DNA of 64,000 bases, taken from NCBI RefSeq assembly GCF_004136635.1, contig NZ_NOIU01000003.1:186001-250000 (forward strand), given 5' to 3'. The position numbers and the translations under genes were made by a program. This DNA is from Rothia halotolerans. Its GTDB lineage: Bacteria > Actinomycetota > Actinomycetes > Actinomycetales > Micrococcaceae. The notes under the pieces were generated by a model. That model ran no database searches and was not told where the DNA came from. It saw only the letters and a program-made list of their open reading frames with translations. Every line of letters starts with the position of its first letter. Position 1 is the stretch's first letter. Positions 60,880-64,000 of the stretch are shown piece by piece.

Positions 60880-61188
60880 ATGTCAGCTCTCGCCCCCACC
60901 GCCTTCTCCACCGCCGGACTGCTGGGCGGGTACAAGGTCGCCCGGGCCACCGGGGTCCGCCCGCTCGGCGGAGCGGCCCTCGCGCTCGGCGGCGCCGCGG
61001 CCTTCGCGGGATGGAAGAAGAACGCCGGCGCGGGCCGCGCCGCGGCGCTGACCGGCCTCTACCTCGCCGCCTTCGGCCTCTCCCACCCGCTGTCCAAGAA
61101 GATCGGCGCGTGGCCCAGCGTCGCCGCCGTCACCGCCGGGACCGGCCTGGCCTCGCTGGCCTTCGGCCGCTCCCGCTCCGGCAAGTAG
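60880..61188 (+). CDS. Small hydrophobic protein, unknown function
   Basis: A 102-residue Ala/Gly-rich protein with three or four hydrophobic segments (about 8-22, 28-44, 52-68, 78-95) and a basic end SRSGK. ATG 60880 follows GGAAAGGAC. It has its own promoter and is divergent from luxS. It is 12 nt upstream of the methyltransferase gene. The family is not recognised. Confidence 0.75.
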   Translation: MSALAPTAFSTAGLLGGYKVARATGVRPLGGAALALGGAAAFAGWKKNAGAGRAAALTGLYLAAFGLSHPLSKKIGAWPSVAAVTAGTGLASLAFGRSRSGK

Positions 61189-61200
61189 GGAGCGGCTGGC

Positions 61201-62007
61201 GTGCGCTGGGACCCGGCCCGCTACCTGCGCTTCGGCGAGGAACGGAGCCGGCCCTTCGCCGACCTCCTGAGCCGGGTCCCCCCGGTGGAGGAGGCGGAGG
61301 CCCCCGGCGCCTCGCCGCTGGTGGTGGACCTGGGCTGCGGCCCGGGCAACGACACCCCGGTGCTGCGCCGCTTCTTCCCCGGCGCGCGGATCGAGGCGGT
61401 GGACAGCAGCCGCCAGATGGTCGAGGCCGCCCGCGCGTCCGCGCCGGGGCCCGACGTCGAGTACGTCCGGGCCGAGGTCCGGCAGTGGCTGGCGGACCGG
61501 CGCGCGGCCGGGGGAGAGGCTCCCCGGGCGATCGTCTCCAATGCGATGTTCCAGTGGGTCGAGGACCACCTGGAGCTGATGCCGGAGCTGGCCGACCTCG
61601 TGGCGCCGGGCGGAAGCTTCGCGGTGCAGGTGCCCGCCAACTTCGAGGCGCCCTCGCACGCGCTGCTGCGCGAGCTCGCGGCCCGGCCGGAGTACGCCCG
61701 GCACGTGACCGAGCCGCTGCGCGCCGCCTCGGTGCGCGCCGAGGACTACCTGCGGGCACTCGCCCGGCCGGGGTGGTCCGTCGACGCCTGGGAGACCACC
61801 TATCTGCACGTCCTGCAGGGACCGGATCCGGTGTTCGAGTGGATCTCGGGGACCGGGGCTCGCCCGGTGCTCGGGGCCCTGCCCGAGGCCGAGCGAGAGA
61901 GGTTCGCCGAGGAGTACAAGGCGCGGCTGCGCCGGGCCTACCCCGTCTCCGAGGCGGGCACTGTCCTGCCCTTCCGCCGGGCCTTCGCGGTGGCCACCCG
62001 GATCTGA
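61201..62007 (+). CDS. tam: Trans-aconitate 2-methyltransferase-like SAM methyltransferase
   Basis: Class I SAM-dependent methyltransferase of 268 residues. The N-end RWDPARYLRFGEERSRPFAD is typical of Tam. The SAM motif is VVDLGCGPGNDTPVLRRFFP, with EAVDSSRQMVEAARA, then IVSNAMFQWVEDHLELMP and PGGSFAVQVPANFEAPSH. Tam methylates trans-aconitate, a TCA-cycle inhibitor. GTG 61201 follows GGAG at 8 nt. It converges with the glycosylase gene, 13 nt away. Confidence 0.9.
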   Translation: MRWDPARYLRFGEERSRPFADLLSRVPPVEEAEAPGASPLVVDLGCGPGNDTPVLRRFFPGARIEAVDSSRQMVEAARASAPGPDVEYVRAEVRQWLADRRAAGGEAPRAIVSNAMFQWVEDHLELMPELADLVAPGGSFAVQVPANFEAPSHALLRELAARPEYARHVTEPLRAASVRAEDYLRALARPGWSVDAWETTYLHVLQGPDPVFEWISGTGARPVLGALPEAERERFAEEYKARLRRAYPVSEAGTVLPFRRAFAVATRI

Positions 62008-62020
62008 GCCGGGGCCCCGC

Positions 62021-62611
62021 TCAGGCCAGCGCGGTGCGCCGCGTCCGCGGGCTGGAGACCGTGGGGTCCCCGGGGATCCAGAAGCGCAGCGGGGCGTCCA
62101 CGTTGCGCGAGATGCCGATGCGGCGCCCGCGCACCCCCTCGACCCGCCGCGTCGGCGCCTCGAGGTGGAACGCCGCGCTCTTGGCCGGGCCGAACTGGCC
62201 CAGCAGCGCGCCGTCGTCCTCCAGGCTCAGGCCCAGCGCCGAGCCGAGGTTGCCGGGGCCACGGGCCAGGCCGGCGTCGAGCGCCCGCTCGCCGCGGCGG
62301 GAGCGGACCTCGTCCCAGCCGGAGAGCACCTCGCCCGCGCGCATGAGCACCCCGGAGCCGGTGCCCTCGGGCGCGCAGACGAGGTTGCCGGCGCGGTGGA
62401 TGCCGTAGGAGGCGTAGACGTAGACGTGCGAGGGCGGGCCGAACATCGTGGCGCAGCGCGGCGTCGGCCCCTTGTAGGAGTGCGACGCCGGGTCGCCCAC
62501 GCCGAGGTAGGCCTCCACCTCCGTGAGGCGGATCGCGACGTCGCCGCGGCTGATCACGGCACCCAGCAGCTGCGGGGCCACGACGTCGGCGGTTGCGGTG
62601 AAATCGATCAT
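62021..62611 (-). CDS. DNA-3-methyladenine glycosylase (AAG/MPG family)
   Basis: Monofunctional base-excision glycosylase of 196 residues that removes alkylated purines. The family pattern is clear: [20 protein letters not shown] with the catalytic Glu, [44 protein letters not shown] and [10 protein letters not shown] with [13 protein letters not shown] 62611 is chosen because AGGATGGG precedes it. Earlier in-frame starts lie in the rpsO promoter region. Confidence 0.93.
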   Translation of the reverse strand: MIDFTATADVVAPQLLGAVISRGDVAIRLTEVEAYLGVGDPASHSYKGPTPRCATMFGPPSHVYVYASYGIHRAGNLVCAPEGTGSGVLMRAGEVLSGWDEVRSRRGERALDAGLARGPGNLGSALGLSLEDDGALLGQFGPAKSAAFHLEAPTRRVEGVRGRRIGISRNVDAPLRFWIPGDPTVSSPRTRRTALA

Positions 62612-62667
62612 CGTCCCATCCTGGCACGCCGCGGGGCCGCCGGGCGGTGACGTCCCGGTCACACGCC

Positions 62668-62696
62668 TTTCACCCGCCCCGGCGATCCGATAGACT
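62668..62696 (+). promoter_or_regulatory. Promoter of rpsO
   Basis: TTTCAC (62668-62673) and TAGACT (62691-62696) are 17 nt apart, giving a leader of about 150 nt. S15 represses its own mRNA through leader structures in several bacteria. The leader here is GC-rich and foldable but matches no named motif by eye. Confidence 0.5.
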
Positions 62697-62856
62697 GGGA
62701 CGCGCGTCTGGCTGCGGTCCGTGGTTGCCGGGCGCCCCTCCCATGCCCCTTCCCGGTGACCGGCGCGCGCCGGACCGGGACGCGGCCCAGGGCGGGTCCC
62801 CCGGCGGCACACGCCGCATCGGGGCCGTTCACGGCACTGACTCTAGGAGTTATTCA

Positions 62857-63126
62857 GTGGCACTCGATCCCGCTGTCAAGCAGGAAATCATCAAGGAGTA
62901 CGCGACCGTCGAGGGCGACACCGGCTCGCCCGAGGTCCAGGCCGCGGTCCTGACCCGTCGGATCTCCGATCTGACGGAGCACCTCAAGTTCCACAAGCAC
63001 GACCACCACTCCCGTCGTGGTCTGATGATCCTCGTCGGCCGTCGCCGCAACCTGCTCGGTTACCTGCGCCGCGTCGACATCGAGCGGTACCGTACGCTGA
63101 TCCAGCGTCTCGGCATCCGCCGCTAG
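62857..63126 (+). CDS. rpsO: Small ribosomal subunit protein S15
   Basis: Primary 16S rRNA-binding protein that nucleates the central domain of 30S. The 89-residue product has the exact family length with [40 protein letters not shown] and [23 protein letters not shown] 62857 follows TAGGAG. A longer in-frame reading through the leader from 62647 is rejected because S15 begins here in all relatives. pnp follows, the usual neighbour. Confidence 0.98.
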   Translation: MALDPAVKQEIIKEYATVEGDTGSPEVQAAVLTRRISDLTEHLKFHKHDHHSRRGLMILVGRRRNLLGYLRRVDIERYRTLIQRLGIRR

Positions 63127-63141
63127 GACGTCGCAGGCGAG

Positions 63142-63187
63142 GGGCGGCGCTCCGCGATCCCGTGAGGGGACCGCAGGGGCGCCGCCC
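63142..63187 (+). terminator. Hairpin after rpsO
   Basis: GGGCGGCGC (63142-63150) pairs perfectly with GCGCCGCCC (63179-63187), enclosing a smaller CCC/GGG stem. It may attenuate read-through into pnp. The rest of 63188-63375 holds no gene I can support. Confidence 0.55.
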
Positions 63188-63375
63188 GCATCGCTTGACG
63201 CAGGCGCCGGCCCGGCAGGAGCCGGACCGGCGCGCAGAACATCCCAGCGCGGCCCGTACCGACGTGCGGTCCTCGGTAGTGGCCTCCGGAGTCCTGGAAG
63301 GATTCCGTGGGCCTCGATCGAAGACCGAGTCTCGTGATGCGGCGCCGCGCGACCAACGAGAAACGGAGGTGACCC

Positions 63376-64000
63376 GTGGAGGGTCCCGAGATCCAGTTCG
63401 CAGAAGCCGTCATCGACAACGGCGCATTCGGCAAGCGCACCGTGCGCTTCGAGACCGGCCGCCTCGCCCAGCAGGCCGCCGGCTCCACCCTCGTCTCCAT
63501 CGACGAGGACACCACCATGCTCTCGGCCACGGCCGTGGGCAAGAACCCTCGCGAGGGCTTCGACTTCTTCCCGCTGACGGTCGACGTCGAGGAGCGGATG
63601 TACGCCGCGGGCCGCATCCCCGGCTCGTTCTTCCGCCGCGAGGGCCGCCCGTCCACCGACGCGGTCCTGGCCTGCCGGCTCATCGACCGCCCGCTGCGTC
63701 CCGCCTTCACCAAGGGCATCCGCAACGAGGTCCAGGTCGTCGTGACGGTCCTGACCATCGATCCGGACGAGATCTACAACACCGTGGCGATCAACGCCGC
63801 GTCGATGTCCACCGTGCTCTCCGGCCTGCCCTTCCAGGGCCCGGTCGGCGGCGTGCGCATCGCTCTGATCGACGGCCAGTGGGTCGCCTTCCCCAAGCAC
63901 TCGCAGCTCGAGAACGCCGTGTTCGACATGGCCGTCGCGGGCCGCATCGTGACCAAGGCGGACGGCACCGAGGACGTCGCGATCATGATGGTCGAGGCCG
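63376..64000 (+). CDS. pnp: Polynucleotide phosphorylase, 5' part (runs off the window)
   Basis: Phosphorolytic 3'-5' exoribonuclease of the RNA degradosome. Only the first 208 codons are in the window and no stop is reached. The visible part is the first RNase PH-like domain: [80 protein letters not shown] and [23 protein letters not shown] 63376 follows GGAGG at good spacing. The rpsO-pnp order is conserved across bacteria. Confidence 0.96.
   Translation, partial: MEGPEIQFAEAVIDNGAFGKRTVRFETGRLAQQAAGSTLVSIDEDTTMLSATAVGKNPREGFDFFPLTVDVEERMYAAGRIPGSFFRREGRPSTDAVLACRLIDRPLRPAFTKGIRNEVQVVVTVLTIDPDEIYNTVAINAASMSTVLSGLPFQGPVGGVRIALIDGQWVAFPKHSQLENAVFDMAVAGRIVTKADGTEDVAIMMVEA

Overview
The window is a stretch of high-GC (about 72% by eye) actinobacterial chromosome. 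A secreted Rpf with a C-terminal LysM, GatCAB, a SAM-IV type riboswitch over metY-metX, GTG/TTG starts, very dense packing and -10 boxes of the form TAnnnT point to a member of Micrococcales, perhaps Micrococcaceae-like. The genus is not identifiable with confidence. Most of the window is conserved housekeeping DNA. I found no prophage, complete insertion sequence, CRISPR array or defence system.

Layout. 0-5 kb: rpf, then gatC-gatA-gatB. 5-15 kb: oligopeptidase B coupled to an amino acid permease (minus strand), the riboswitch-controlled metY-metX pair, a small carboxylesterase, an S4-domain protein divergent from glyS, and a GNAT protein. 15-21.7 kb: an accessory sugar-acid-type catabolic cluster with a beta-hydroxyacid dehydrogenase, a divergent D-2-hydroxyacid dehydrogenase, an IclR regulator, an MHS-type symporter, an IdnO-like reductase and an IdnD-like dehydrogenase. 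It carries two copies of one 23-bp operator-like element. 21.7-27 kb: an alkyltransferase-like protein, dus, dgt and dnaG. 27-31.6 kb: tRNA-Asn, a Holin-X-like membrane protein, a GT4 glycosyltransferase, a CAT-anticodon tRNA, a 42% GC patch, a TetR regulator and an M23-like protein. 32-43.8 kb: rpsB, tsf, pyrH, frr, cdsA, a DivIVA-motif repeat protein, an inserted DUF485-actP acetate uptake pair, a GlsB-like protein, dxr, a site-2 protease and ispG. 43.8-58.7 kb: DUF4081-GNAT, proS, a TSUP permease, an unknown membrane-anchored protein, rimP-nusA-ylxR-infB-rbfA-truB, three small membrane proteins and ribF. 58.7-64 kb: aldo/keto reductase, luxS-mtnN, a small membrane protein, tam, a 3-methyladenine glycosylase, rpsO and the 5' part of pnp.

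How the parts work together. metY and metX make homocysteine from homoserine under S-adenosylmethionine control, while mtnN and luxS recycle S-adenosylhomocysteine and make the AI-2 precursor. dxr and ispG belong to the MEP isoprenoid route. rpsB-tsf-pyrH-frr and rimP-nusA-ylxR-infB-rbfA-truB are the classical translation and ribosome-assembly groups.

The most unusual sequence is 37061-37121, directly before the DUF485-actP pair. Three nested perfect inverted repeats abut with no spacer, and the outer arm pairs exactly with the Shine-Dalgarno sequence. It can be drawn as a compact three-way-junction RNA that hides the ribosome binding site, or read as stacked DNA operators. Also notable are the paired operators of the IclR cluster, a set of genes whose start codon lies exactly 7 nt after the -10 hexamer (probable leaderless mRNAs), and the AT-rich patch downstream of the CAT tRNA.
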